A stretch of DNA of 64,000 bases, from positions 62,001 through 126,000 of the forward strand of contig NZ_FXTI01000005.1 of assembly GCF_900182565.1 (NCBI RefSeq), given 5' to 3'. Both the position numbers and the translations under genes were made by a program. The notes under the pieces are model-generated. The model saw only the letters and a program-made list of their open reading frames with translations. It made no database searches and was not told where the DNA came from. The DNA is from Melghirimyces algeriensis (GTDB taxonomy: Bacteria; Bacillota; Bacilli; Thermoactinomycetales; DSM-45169). Below, in pieces: positions 33,319 to 42,228 of this stretch (the first letter of the stretch is position 1; each line of letters starts with the position of its first letter).

Positions 33319-35859
33319 TCACCCTGTCCGGGCTGATTGAGCACAACAATGCTTGTATTTTTTGCCGCTTCCACAAGGACACGGTTCATTGCGACCCACT
33401 TTTTCCGCTTTTCGTACAGGCTTTCGTTTTTCTTCCTGTTCGGAATGTGGGGACCCGCCGGAAGAAGCGGTTTGATTGGTGGCCACTTCTTCCCGTTCAA
33501 TCTCTTCTTCCTCATCCAGCTCTGACTTCATCACTAAGCGAACGACTTCTTCCTGAATCTCATGAACCATCTCGTGGAACATTTCAAACCCTTCAAATTG
33601 ATACTCCCGCAAAGGATCTGTCTGACCGTAAGCACGCAGATGAATACCCTGGCGCAATTGATCCATGGCATCGATATGATCCATCCATTTTCGATCCACT
33701 GTGCGCAGAATCACGACTTTGGAGAATTCATCCAACCGCTCGGTTCCAATTTCTTTTTCCCGTGCTTCCAGATGCTCTTTCAATTTGCTGTAAAGAAGAT
33801 CCACAATCTGTTCCCGGTCCAGACCTTTCAAGTCCTCTTCGCTGATTTCCCCTTCTTTGGCAAAAGAGGCCTGAGCCAACTCCACCACAGGCTCCAGGAT
33901 CCAGTCTTCCGGCACCTCTTCTTCCGGGGTATGAGCTTCCACTACCCGTTCAATCATCTGTTTCCCCATATCCAAGACAAGGTCCCTGAGGTTTTCTCCG
34001 TTCAGCACCTGTAACCGTTGCTTATAGATAATCTCCCGTTGTTGGTTGAGAACATCATCGTACTGTAATACCCAGCGACGGGCATCAAAATTGTTCCCTT
34101 CCACCCGTTTTTGCGCATTGGCCACAGAATAGGTAAACATCCGTCCTTCGATGGGCGTATCTTCATCAAATCCCATGCTTTCCAAGCGGTTTTGAATCTG
34201 TTCTGGAACAAAGCGGCGCATCAATTCGTCCTCAAAAGAAAGATAAAACTGTGAAGAACCAGGATCTCCCTGACGACCCGACCGTCCCCGAAGCTGGTTA
34301 TCAATTCGACGGCTCTCATGCCGCTCCGTACCGATGACATGAAGCCCTCCCAATTCAGCCACTCCGTCTTCAAGAACAATGTCCGTTCCGCGACCTGCCA
34401 TATTGGTGGCAATGGTCACTGCTCCGCGTTTTCCAGCTTGGGCGATAATCTCCGCTTCACGGGCATGGTTTTTGGCATTAAGCACTTGGTGTGGAATTCC
34501 ACGTTTTTTCAGAAGGCGGGATAGTTTTTCTGACATCTCAATGGAAACTGTTCCAACCAGAATCGGTTGACCGGTAGCATGACGCTTCGCAATTTCCTCC
34601 ACAACCGCTTGCAATTTGGCTTTTTCCGTTTTATACAGTACATCGGAGAGATCTTTGCGAATCATTGGTTTATGGGTGGGAATCTGAACCACACCCATCC
34701 CATAAATCTTCCGAAATTCTTCTTCCTCTGTTTTGGCGGTTCCGGTCATACCCGCCAGCTTATCATACATGCGAAAATAATTTTGCAATGTAATCGTGGC
34801 TAATGTCATGCTCTCCCGCTGTACTTGAAGCCCTTCTTTCGCTTCAATTGCCTGGTGCAATCCATCACTGTATCTCCGCCCATGCATCAGTCGGCCGGTA
34901 AAATCATCAACGATGACCACACCGTCTTCATTTACCACATAATCCTCATCCCGTTTCATAATGACATGTGCTTTCAAGGCTTGTTGGATATGGTGGTTGA
35001 TGGAGATATTTTTGGCATCATAAAGGTTGTCAATTCCCATAAAGGACTCGACCCGATCCACGCCTTCTTCCGTCAGCGTAACACTTTTCGTTTTGATATC
35101 CACCGTATAATGCTCTTCCGGTTTCAGCCTGCGGATCGCTTTATCCGCCGCATAGTAAAGGTCTGTTGCCTTGTTCGCCTGTCCGCTGATAATCAGAGGC
35201 GTTCGGGCTTCGTCGATCAAAATGCTGTCTACTTCATCAATCAAGGCATAGTTCAGCTTTCGCTGAACAACCTGTTCCGGATAGAGAACCATGTTGTCAC
35301 GCAGATAATCAAACCCAAACTCATTATTGGTTCCAAAGGTGATGTCCGCCTGATAAGCCTCCCGTTTCTCTTCCGGGTCCATGCCTGGCAGATTGAGTCC
35401 GACCGTTAGACCGAGAAATTCAAAAACCTGCCCCATCCATTCCCGGTCGCGTCGTGCCAGATAATCGTTCACAGTCACAATATGGACACCTTTGCCGGAC
35501 AAGGCGTTCAGATAAGCCGGAAGGGTGGACACCAGGGTTTTCCCTTCCCCGGTCTTCATCTCCGCGATATCTCCCTGATGCAGAACAATCCCGCCCACTA
35601 ACTGTACATAGAAGTGGCGCATCTTCAAAACCCGTTTGGCCGCTTCTCGAACAACCGCAAACGCTTCCGGAAGCAGATCATCCAGTTCTTCCCCTTCCGC
35701 CAGACGCCGACGAAATTCCTCTGTTTTTCCTGTCAACTCTTGATCGGAAAGCGCGGAGATTTCCGACTCAAGCGACTCAATGTGATCCGCGATTTTGTAA
35801 CACTTCTTCAATTCCCGCTCATTTGAATCAGGCAATATCTTTTTCAAAAGCTTTAACAT
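33319..35859 (-). CDS. secA: Preprotein translocase ATPase SecA
   Basis: 846 residues, full length. Walker A is in AEMKTGEGKT, the DEAD-type box in YALIDEVDSILIDEARTP, and further helicase motifs include GRGTDI in TNMAGRGTDIVLEDG. It ends with the zinc-binding tail CPCGSGKKYKHCC, which binds SecB-like factors or ribosomes. It drives protein export through SecYEG. A short hairpin (33298-33314) sits right after the stop, but transcription may run on to prfB, as in B. subtilis. Confidence 0.98.
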   Translation of the reverse strand: MLKLLKKILPDSNERELKKCYKIADHIESLESEISALSDQELTGKTEEFRRRLAEGEELDDLLPEAFAVVREAAKRVLKMRHFYVQLVGGIVLHQGDIAEMKTGEGKTLVSTLPAYLNALSGKGVHIVTVNDYLARRDREWMGQVFEFLGLTVGLNLPGMDPEEKREAYQADITFGTNNEFGFDYLRDNMVLYPEQVVQRKLNYALIDEVDSILIDEARTPLIISGQANKATDLYYAADKAIRRLKPEEHYTVDIKTKSVTLTEEGVDRVESFMGIDNLYDAKNISINHHIQQALKAHVIMKRDEDYVVNEDGVVIVDDFTGRLMHGRRYSDGLHQAIEAKEGLQVQRESMTLATITLQNYFRMYDKLAGMTGTAKTEEEEFRKIYGMGVVQIPTHKPMIRKDLSDVLYKTEKAKLQAVVEEIAKRHATGQPILVGTVSIEMSEKLSRLLKKRGIPHQVLNAKNHAREAEIIAQAGKRGAVTIATNMAGRGTDIVLEDGVAELGGLHVIGTERHESRRIDNQLRGRSGRQGDPGSSQFYLSFEDELMRRFVPEQIQNRLESMGFDEDTPIEGRMFTYSVANAQKRVEGNNFDARRWVLQYDDVLNQQREIIYKQRLQVLNGENLRDLVLDMGKQMIERVVEAHTPEEEVPEDWILEPVVELAQASFAKEGEISEEDLKGLDREQIVDLLYSKLKEHLEAREKEIGTERLDEFSKVVILRTVDRKWMDHIDAMDQLRQGIHLRAYGQTDPLREYQFEGFEMFHEMVHEIQEEVVRLVMKSELDEEEEIEREEVATNQTASSGGSPHSEQEEKRKPVRKAEKVGRNEPCPCGSGKKYKHCCAQSARTG

Positions 35860-36073
35860 CAGCTTTCATCCCTTTCTCACACTGCACATGGTCAAGCTCA
35901 TCTTATATAAACAGACAGATTCAACGCAAAGTTCCATGAAAAGGTACTATTTATTAGTTTAACAAAAAATCCCCCTCTTTTTCACGCTTTCACAGAAGCT
36001 TTACAGCCAATTACTCAAACAACATTTCAACGTTGAAAGAATAGGAACCTGCAAGGTAACTTCATTCTTCCAT

Positions 36074-36098
36074 AAAAAAGGCAGCCTTATGGCTGCCT
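36074..36098 (-). terminator. Terminator after hpf
   Basis: AGGCAGCC pairs with GGCTGCCT around TTAT, followed by a T run on the minus strand. The rest of the gap between secA and hpf (35860-36128) shows no gene. Confidence 0.9.
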
Positions 36099-36128
36099 GA
36101 GATCTGAGCAAATAAGTGATGATCCGCT

Positions 36129-36686
36129 TTACTCCGGTTCGATCAATCCATAGCGGCCATCTTTTCTTTTGTAAACCACATTGACCTGATCTGTGGCGGC
36201 ATTTGAAAAGACGTAAAAGTTATGTCCCAGTAAATCCATTTGCAGAATGGCCTCGTCCATGTCCATCGGTTTAAAGTCAAAGCGCTTGGTACGAACCACT
36301 TCAAATTCACTTTCATCCTCTGTCTGTTCCTCTTCTAACAAATCGCGGGACTTCCCATTTTCCATATTGCGGATCGTCCCGTCCTGGCGAAATTTACGGT
36401 TTACCTTTGTCTTATACTTTCTGATTTGGCGCTCAAGCTTTTCCACGACCCGGTCGATGGAAGCATACATATCTCCTGTCGCTTCTTCAGCACGGATCAG
36501 CAATTCGGGGAAGGGAACCGTCACCTCCACTTTGTGTTCATCACGGAACACACTGAGAGATACATGGGCAGGTGTTACAGGTGATGTGGCTTCAAAATAC
36601 TTCTCCAGACGGCTGAGTTTCTTAACCACATAGTCCCGGAGTGCCTCAGTCACATCGATGTTGTTCCCTCGAATATTGTACTTCAT
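36129..36686 (-). CDS. hpf: Ribosome hibernation promoting factor, long form
   Basis: 185 residues: the N-terminal YfiA-like domain (MKYNIRGNNIDVTEALRDYV) binds the 30S subunit, and the C-terminal domain (KRFDFKPMDMDEAILQMDLL) forms the 100S dimer contact. Firmicutes use this long form to store ribosomes under stress or in stationary phase. It lies upstream of secA on the same strand, as in B. subtilis. Confidence 0.96.
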   Translation of the reverse strand: MKYNIRGNNIDVTEALRDYVVKKLSRLEKYFEATSPVTPAHVSLSVFRDEHKVEVTVPFPELLIRAEEATGDMYASIDRVVEKLERQIRKYKTKVNRKFRQDGTIRNMENGKSRDLLEEEQTEDESEFEVVRTKRFDFKPMDMDEAILQMDLLGHNFYVFSNAATDQVNVVYKRKDGRYGLIEPE

Positions 36687-36810
36687 TGAGCAAATCCCCC
36701 TTTGCGCCTTCTAATGTATGTATTCCCGTTTCGTTTGAATAATTCCTTCTCTTTTTTGTCTATTCTTTTAAAGAAAATCATTCCATATAAACTGCTGTAA
36801 ACTTCAATCA

Positions 36811-36847
36811 AAAATTAAAAACCCTTCCGGACTGATGTCCGAAAGGG
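36811..36847 (-). terminator. Terminator after the cold shock gene
   Basis: An 11 bp stem with one mismatch (CCCTTTCGGAC/GTCCGGAAGGG on the minus strand) is followed by TTTTTAATTTTT. Confidence 0.85.
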
Positions 36848-36868
36848 GGCGATTTCATTGTTATAGAG

Positions 36869-37069
36869 TCAGACCTGTTTGATTACGTTCGCAGCCTGCG
36901 GTCCACGCGGCCCTTCCACGATTTCAAACTCGACGGCTTGACCTTCGTCCAATGATTTAAATCCTTCTTCCTGAATTGCGGAGTAATGAACGAATACGTC
37001 GTCCCCGCCTTCACGCTCAATGAAACCGTAACCTTTTTCCGCATTGAACCACTTGACTTTGCCTTGCAT
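36869..37069 (-). CDS. csp: Cold shock protein, CspA/CspB family
   Basis: 66 residues, a complete OB-fold with both RNA-binding motifs: KGYGFIER (RNP1) and DVFVHYSAI (RNP2). It opens MQGKVKWFNAEKGYGF, the family start, so the longer upstream frame to 37174 is leader RNA. AAGGGA precedes the ATG. Such leaders often act as RNA thermometers, but I cannot see the fold by eye. Confidence 0.95.
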   Translation of the reverse strand: MQGKVKWFNAEKGYGFIEREGGDDVFVHYSAIQEEGFKSLDEGQAVEFEIVEGPRGPQAANVIKQV

Positions 37070-37262
37070 AATAACAATCCCTTCATAAATTGATCCACAT
37101 GAAATACCAGAAGGGTGTTCCATGTAGATCCATATTAGCACTGCTCCATACAAAAAGTCAAGCGAAATCCGCAAGTAAATAAAACAAAAGCTTTATGCTG
37201 AAAAATGTCTATTTATGCTATTGAATAATACTTTCACACTAATAAAATATACAACCAAATAC

Positions 37263-37292
37263 TTATCCACAGAGTTATCCACATTATCCACA
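37263..37292. promoter_or_regulatory. Cluster of three perfect DnaA boxes
   Basis: TTATCCACA occurs at 37263-37271, 37275-37283 and 37284-37292, all in the same direction, in an AT-rich gap between hup and the cold shock gene. The cluster could bind DnaA to regulate either gene or to titrate the initiator. Confidence 0.7.
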
Positions 37293-37342
37293 AGCTATTC
37301 TATAATTAAGCAATTTCACATTCATTTGTGATTTCAGGGAAC

Positions 37343-37367
37343 AAAAAAAGGGGACGTTTCCCCTTTG
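37343..37367 (-). terminator. Terminator after hup
   Basis: AAAGGGGA pairs with TCCCCTTT around AACG, followed by a T run on the minus strand. Confidence 0.88.
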
Positions 37368-37391
37368 TATCACTTTACAGATTGGCTGAAG

Positions 37392-37664
37392 TTATTTAAC
37401 CGATTCTTTCAGTTGTTTTCCCGGTTTAAAAGCCGGGGTCTTACTGGCTTCAATCTGGATGGGTTCCCCCGTCTGTGGATTGCGTCCAGTTCGGGCAGCC
37501 CGTTCCCGTACTTCAAAATGACCAAAACCAATCAGAGAGACCTTTTCCCCTTTTTGCAGGGATTCGGAAATCGTTTCCAAAACAGCATCGACGACTTGAC
37601 CTGATTCCTTTTTGGTCTTACCTGTTGATTCCGCCACTCGTTCAATCAACTGAGCTTTATTCAC
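37392..37664 (-). CDS. hup: DNA-binding protein HU
   Basis: 90 residues, full length, with GFGHFEVRERAARTGRNPQT, the DNA-contacting arm and signature. It bends and compacts DNA as a dimer. It is a single gene with its own terminator. Upstream on the minus strand, TTGAAA and an ATATAT-like -10 region suggest a promoter near 37720-37760, not well defined. Confidence 0.97.
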   Translation of the reverse strand: MNKAQLIERVAESTGKTKKESGQVVDAVLETISESLQKGEKVSLIGFGHFEVRERAARTGRNPQTGEPIQIEASKTPAFKPGKQLKESVK

Positions 37665-37853
37665 GGTGAAGACACTTCCTTTCTATTACTTGAAGCTGGA
37701 TATAAAGTAGATCTCTATTTCTCTTTGTTTCCCATATATTGGGGTTTTATACCCTGTTTTCAATATAAAATCTAGTAAATCAATATGGGAATAAAATCTT
37801 CCTGCAAAGCAAAGACCGCTAGAAATGGGGTGGAATAACGTTTCTATTTCTTG

Positions 37854-38558
37854 TTACCGGGCAAACGTGAGAGAAAAGACTTGTTTGGCTCCCGCCTCTT
37901 TTAGCATCCGGGCACACTCCAACAATGTTGTACCCGTTGTGTAGACATCATCCACCACCAGCCAACTATCTGTAAGCTTGATCCGATAGGCATTTTTTAC
38001 CTGAAACGATCCCTGAAGAGCAGCGATTCTTTCCCGTCGGCTACTTTGGCTTTGCGGTGGAGTTGGAAATATTTTGTCCAATGTCGAAACCAGAGGGCGG
38101 TGCAACTGTTGGGCTACTTGATGGGCCAACCGTTCCGATTGGTTAAATCCTCTCTCCTTCCATTTTTCAGGATGAAGGGGGACATACGTCACCCCATTCA
38201 CTCGAATCCCCGTTTCATAAAAACGCTCTGCCATCATCTCGGCCAGAGGAACAGCCAGTCGCTCCCGCCCCCGGTACTTCAAAAGGCGGATCAGCTGTTT
38301 GGGATAGAAAGTATAACGAAGAACAGCCACATTGCATTGAAGAATCCCCTCTGGATGTTGACGACAATCTCCACAAAGCTGTACCCTTCCCATCTGACGT
38401 CCACAAAGAGGACAACATGGGCCCGAAATGGGAGAGAGTCGTAAACAGCAGGATGGACAAATCCGCTCCCAAACGCCTGCCCATGAAACGTTCCGATGGG
38501 GGTGATCACACAGACAACAGAACTCTTTTGCCTGAAAAAGAACTTCCCACCACTTCAT
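37854..38558 (-). CDS. comFC: ComFC-like phosphoribosyltransferase-fold competence protein
   Basis: 234 residues. The N-terminal zinc-binding part has Cys pairs (CCLCD, CPSC, CPLC, CGDC), and the phosphoribosyl motif is LVVDDVYTTGTTL near the end. The start at 38558 follows GGGGGG by about eight bases and lies five bases after comFA. ComFC works with ComFA in bringing single-stranded DNA into the cell. The frame can be extended by 92 codons but that part overlaps comFA and has no homology. Confidence 0.92.
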   Translation of the reverse strand: MKWWEVLFQAKEFCCLCDHPHRNVSWAGVWERICPSCCLRLSPISGPCCPLCGRQMGRVQLCGDCRQHPEGILQCNVAVLRYTFYPKQLIRLLKYRGRERLAVPLAEMMAERFYETGIRVNGVTYVPLHPEKWKERGFNQSERLAHQVAQQLHRPLVSTLDKIFPTPPQSQSSRRERIAALQGSFQVKNAYRIKLTDSWLVVDDVYTTGTTLLECARMLKEAGAKQVFSLTFAR

Positions 38559-38563
38559 CCTTT

Positions 38564-40126
38564 TCACCCCCCAATGAGTGTTCCTCTTTGCTTTGCAATC
38601 CGATTGGATTGTTTGATTTCCTTTACGGCCCGTTTTTGCGCTTCCGTCCATACGGATGAAAAAAAGCCTACATCCCCCTTCTGGTAGGAAGCGGATCGAC
38701 CCACTTTCCCAGCCATTCGCACTAGGATGCCAGTGGAGAAAACCGGATGATCTGCACCGACCACCGCAACATGACATCGGGGAACCGTGACCCCCTTTGC
38801 CAGATGCGGAGTCATCACGATTAAGCGTGTCCATCCAGATAAAAACCGCTCCATTTTTTGATCTCTCGTTTCATCCTGATGAATGAAAGCATCACATTTC
38901 TCTTTTAAATCCGGAAACCGACACTGAATCCAATAAAGGAAAGATTCCGTATCCACTGTTCGGGGAACAAACACCAAAGCTTGTCCCTGTTTTTGCTTCA
39001 CACGCTTTATAAAGGACTCCAAATACGGAATGGATCGACCTTTGGCGACCTTTCTCCAAAGGGCCCATACCCTATAAACCTTGGGCACGGGTAGGGGATA
39101 CCCATGAAATCGGGATGCAATTCTAATCATTTCCCCATTACGTTGGATATTTCTTTTCCATGCATTGGATGGGGTTACCGTTAGAATGATTTGTTTTCCC
39201 TGTGGGTGCATCGCACGCCGAATCCCATATCTCCAGACTGAGTTCTCCAACACCGATTCCAAATCGGCTTCATCGATGATTACCAAGTGAAAACATGTAT
39301 AAAACCGGGATGCCTGTTGAATGGTCGCTGTGATCAGATTTGCGTCTGTCCCTCCTTTACCTAACTCTCCAGAAATCGTTCCTACTGAAACGTTTGGAAA
39401 GGCCTGACTCAATCTTTCTCCCACACTGATCGCCTTTTCCTTATAAGGAAACACCCATAACACTCGCTCCCCTCTGTTCAAAACATGACGGATCACCAAA
39501 AACATGATTTCCGTTTTTCCCGATCCCGGTACGGCATGGATCAGCATTCTCTTCTCCTGTCCTTCTAACCACTTTAAACACATTGTTGCAGCTTCCTGTT
39601 GCGATACGGACATTCCGGGAAGGTTCATCTTCATATCTTCCCTCAATACCTTTCCGGGCAAGGGATGGATCAGAAAAAAAGGGGTGCAGGATCGATTTTT
39701 TCCCAAGATGACACATCGGTCACACCAAGCACATTCTCCTTCACAACGAGCGCAAGAACCGGTTATGATCGAATGGACCCCGCTTCCACACCGATAACAC
39801 TTCCATCTGACTGCCGGCCCTTTGGCAACCACCCCTGGATAAATGGAAGCTCTCCCTGTCAGATACAGCCATTGTAAACCCATGGCTACCTTTTCTTCCG
39901 TCATGGATTCATCTTTTTCTTTCATGTATATCCATTGCAAAACCTCATCCCAGATGAGTGCCCGTCCACCAAGATGTTTCATCAAGGTTACAGCAAGCTT
40001 CTCGATTGATTCGGCATCTTCTCCCTGAATACGGTCATCCACTTTAGGAATGGCTGGTGGATCGGGATATACTGCTTGTCCAACAGACGAGTAACGCTCA
40101 CCTGGACATATATGAAGTTTCTTCAT
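38564..40126 (-). CDS. comFA: ComFA-like DEAD-box DNA uptake helicase
   Basis: About 520 residues from ATG 40126 (the frame is open to a TTG at 40204). A four-Cys zinc domain (CYRCG, CARCEGECAWCDRC) precedes the helicase core with Walker A AVPGSGKTEI and VIIDEAD. Motif III reads TPSNAW, and motif VI reads RMAGKVGRS where family members have AGRxGR. ComFA is thought to pull transforming DNA across the membrane. The Lys in motif VI replaces a usually invariant Arg and may lower ATPase activity. Confidence 0.88.
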   Translation of the reverse strand: MKKLHICPGERYSSVGQAVYPDPPAIPKVDDRIQGEDAESIEKLAVTLMKHLGGRALIWDEVLQWIYMKEKDESMTEEKVAMGLQWLYLTGRASIYPGVVAKGPAVRWKCYRCGSGVHSIITGSCARCEGECAWCDRCVILGKNRSCTPFFLIHPLPGKVLREDMKMNLPGMSVSQQEAATMCLKWLEGQEKRMLIHAVPGSGKTEIMFLVIRHVLNRGERVLWVFPYKEKAISVGERLSQAFPNVSVGTISGELGKGGTDANLITATIQQASRFYTCFHLVIIDEADLESVLENSVWRYGIRRAMHPQGKQIILTVTPSNAWKRNIQRNGEMIRIASRFHGYPLPVPKVYRVWALWRKVAKGRSIPYLESFIKRVKQKQGQALVFVPRTVDTESFLYWIQCRFPDLKEKCDAFIHQDETRDQKMERFLSGWTRLIVMTPHLAKGVTVPRCHVAVVGADHPVFSTGILVRMAGKVGRSASYQKGDVGFFSSVWTEAQKRAVKEIKQSNRIAKQRGTLIGG

Positions 40127-40225
40127 TCCCCAAAAAATCTGATCCGCTTTTATGGATAAAGAAATAAATTTCTTTCCTAAAACATGATATGTATAAAAAA
40201 ACAATGCGTTCCCGCCCCCTTTTCA

Positions 40226-40253
40226 TAATAAACCCCTCCTGGTTGAGAGGGGT
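40226..40253 (-). terminator. Terminator after the glycosyltransferase-like gene
   Basis: ACCCCTC pairs with GAGGGGT around eight bases, followed by TTATT on the minus strand. Confidence 0.7.
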
Positions 40254-40264
40254 GTTCCCAAAAT

Positions 40265-40660
40265 TTAGTTTCTGAGATCCAGTACCAAAGCACCAATGTG
40301 TTCAGTTTTCGAGGGTTGGATCTCTTTTAATTCATCCATTCCATTCTTTCTTGACTTAAAATTCGGACGAATACGGATGAAGGGATACTTTCTTTGTAAT
40401 TGTTGCAGGATCACGTCCGTATCATCTGACGACCCGGAATCAAAACAAATGACCTCAGAAGGTCTACCGGCGATATACTGTTGAAAGATATACGATCGGA
40501 TAACCCATTCCACACAACTCTGACTGTTATGGGTCAAAAGGATCAGCTGGGAGGCATGCTTGGACGAACCCAAAGGAAAACGGAAGATTTTTGAGATAAG
40601 AGTCGACAAAATCCGGATGACCGCAAACAGCACCATTCCTGCCAGCAGCCACTGTTCCAT
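40265..40660 (-). CDS. Short GT2-like protein with N-terminal membrane helix
   Basis: 131 residues from ATG 40660 (AAAGGGGG upstream). A membrane helix (about 4-24) is followed by half a GT-A fold: LILLTHNSQSCVEWVIRS, then VICFDSGSSDDTDVILQQL, the wording of family 2 glycosyltransferases. It stops after ~110 residues of the fold, so the acceptor-binding half is missing. It may be a natural short protein, since its terminator is close behind, rather than a broken gene. Confidence 0.65.
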   Translation of the reverse strand: MEQWLLAGMVLFAVIRILSTLISKIFRFPLGSSKHASQLILLTHNSQSCVEWVIRSYIFQQYIAGRPSEVICFDSGSSDDTDVILQQLQRKYPFIRIRPNFKSRKNGMDELKEIQPSKTEHIGALVLDLRN

Positions 40661-40817
40661 TGCTTTTGTCCCCCTTTCTCCCAGCATATGCACCAGAATC
40701 ATTGGGGGTTCAATACCATCGATTGGAAAGCGGATCTGACATGTTTTAGTGAGTTACATCATTTCACACACATTCCCTCTTTATTTCTATGAATGGAAAT
40801 AAAATCCTTCATCGGAA

Positions 40818-40844
40818 ACAAAAAAGACCACTCTAAAGTGGTCT
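40818..40844 (-). terminator. Terminator after metK
   Basis: AGACCACT pairs with AGTGGTCT around CTAA, followed by six T on the minus strand, 15 bases past the stop. Confidence 0.92.
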
Positions 40845-40858
40845 AGTTAAATATGATC

Positions 40859-42055
40859 CTATTCAATCATTTCCTTTTTCAAGAGATCAGCTTTATCTGT
40901 TTTTTCCCAAGGAAGATCCAGATCCATACGGCCGAAATGCCCATAAGCTGCCGTCTCTTTATAAATGGGGCGACGAAGGTCCAATTCCCGGATAATACCA
41001 GCCGGACGTAAATCAAAATGTTTTCGAATCAGACCAACCAGATCCTCTTCCTTCACCCGGCCTGTCCCAAACGTATCAATCCGGATGGAGACCGGCTGCG
41101 CCACTCCAATCGCATATGCCAGCTGAACTTCACACTTATCAGCCAGACCGGCAGCTACAATGTTTTTGGCTACATAGCGGGCCGCATAAGCACCAGATCG
41201 GTCCACCTTGGTTGGATCTTTTCCGGAAAAAGCACCCCCGCCATGACGGGCATACCCTCCATAGGTATCAACAATAATTTTACGTCCCGTCAAACCAGCG
41301 TCTCCCATCGGTCCTCCAATAACAAATCGCCCTGTGGGATTTATATAATAGATCGTCCGATCATCCAGCATTTCTTCGGGAACAACAGGTTCGATCACAT
41401 GTTTTTGTATATCTGTTTGAATCTGATCTAGTGACACATCTTCGGAATGCTGTGTGGAAACAACAATCGTATCAATCCGAACCGGACGATTTTCATCATA
41501 CTCCACTGTCACCTGGGTCTTTCCGTCTGGACGAAGGTAATCCAAGGTACCATTGGTTCGCACTTCATTCAGACGACGTGCCAGTCGGTGGGCCAAAGAG
41601 ATGGGCAAAGGCATCAATTCCGGAGTCTCGTTACTCGCAAAACCAAACATCAGCCCTTGGTCTCCTGCACCAATCGCATCGATTTCTTCTTCCGTCATTT
41701 TCCCTTCCCGTTTTTCCAATGCTTCATTCACACCGGCTGCGATATCGGGAGACTGTTCATCAATGGAAGTAAGCACAGCACATGTATCTGCATCAAAACC
41801 GTATTTTGCACGGGTATATCCAATACTTCGAATCGTATCCCGAACAATTTTGGGGATATCCACATAACAGGTAGTGGAAATTTCACCGGACACCAAAACC
41901 AATCCTGTAGTGACAGATGTTTCGCAGGCTACACGGGCATTGGGGTCTTTCGAAAGGATTTCATCCAACACAGCATCAGAAATCTGATCACAAATTTTAT
42001 CTGGATGGCCGGCGGTCACCGATTCCGATGTAAACAACGTAGGTCGTGAGTTCAA
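40859..42055 (-). CDS. metK: S-adenosylmethionine synthetase
   Basis: 398 residues, full length: ESVTAGHPDKICDQ at residue 10, GAGDQGLMFGFA (about 120) and GGGAFSGKDPTKVDRSGAY (about 260). It makes SAM from methionine and ATP. The 173 bases upstream show no S-box core, unlike metNIQ in this window and metK of Bacillus. Confidence 0.98.
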   Translation of the reverse strand: MNSRPTLFTSESVTAGHPDKICDQISDAVLDEILSKDPNARVACETSVTTGLVLVSGEISTTCYVDIPKIVRDTIRSIGYTRAKYGFDADTCAVLTSIDEQSPDIAAGVNEALEKREGKMTEEEIDAIGAGDQGLMFGFASNETPELMPLPISLAHRLARRLNEVRTNGTLDYLRPDGKTQVTVEYDENRPVRIDTIVVSTQHSEDVSLDQIQTDIQKHVIEPVVPEEMLDDRTIYYINPTGRFVIGGPMGDAGLTGRKIIVDTYGGYARHGGGAFSGKDPTKVDRSGAYAARYVAKNIVAAGLADKCEVQLAYAIGVAQPVSIRIDTFGTGRVKEEDLVGLIRKHFDLRPAGIIRELDLRRPIYKETAAYGHFGRMDLDLPWEKTDKADLLKKEMIE

Positions 42056-42228
42056 TGCGGGTCCTCCTTTAACTACTGAATCATATCCGTTATAAGAAAA
42101 GGCTCAGGAGTCATTGGCGTTTTGCTATGTAAAACACCACCCACCGATTCCGGAAAACCTCTTCTTTTCGTGTCATAAAAAAATCATATCAAGGATACAT
42201 GAAAAGGTGTGGAAAGACAACCTTTCTA

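Noticed and set aside
37263..37292. Chromosomal origin of replication
   Set aside because: DnaA boxes are present, but dnaA, dnaN, gyrB and an unwinding region are not nearby; the region is a housekeeping cluster.
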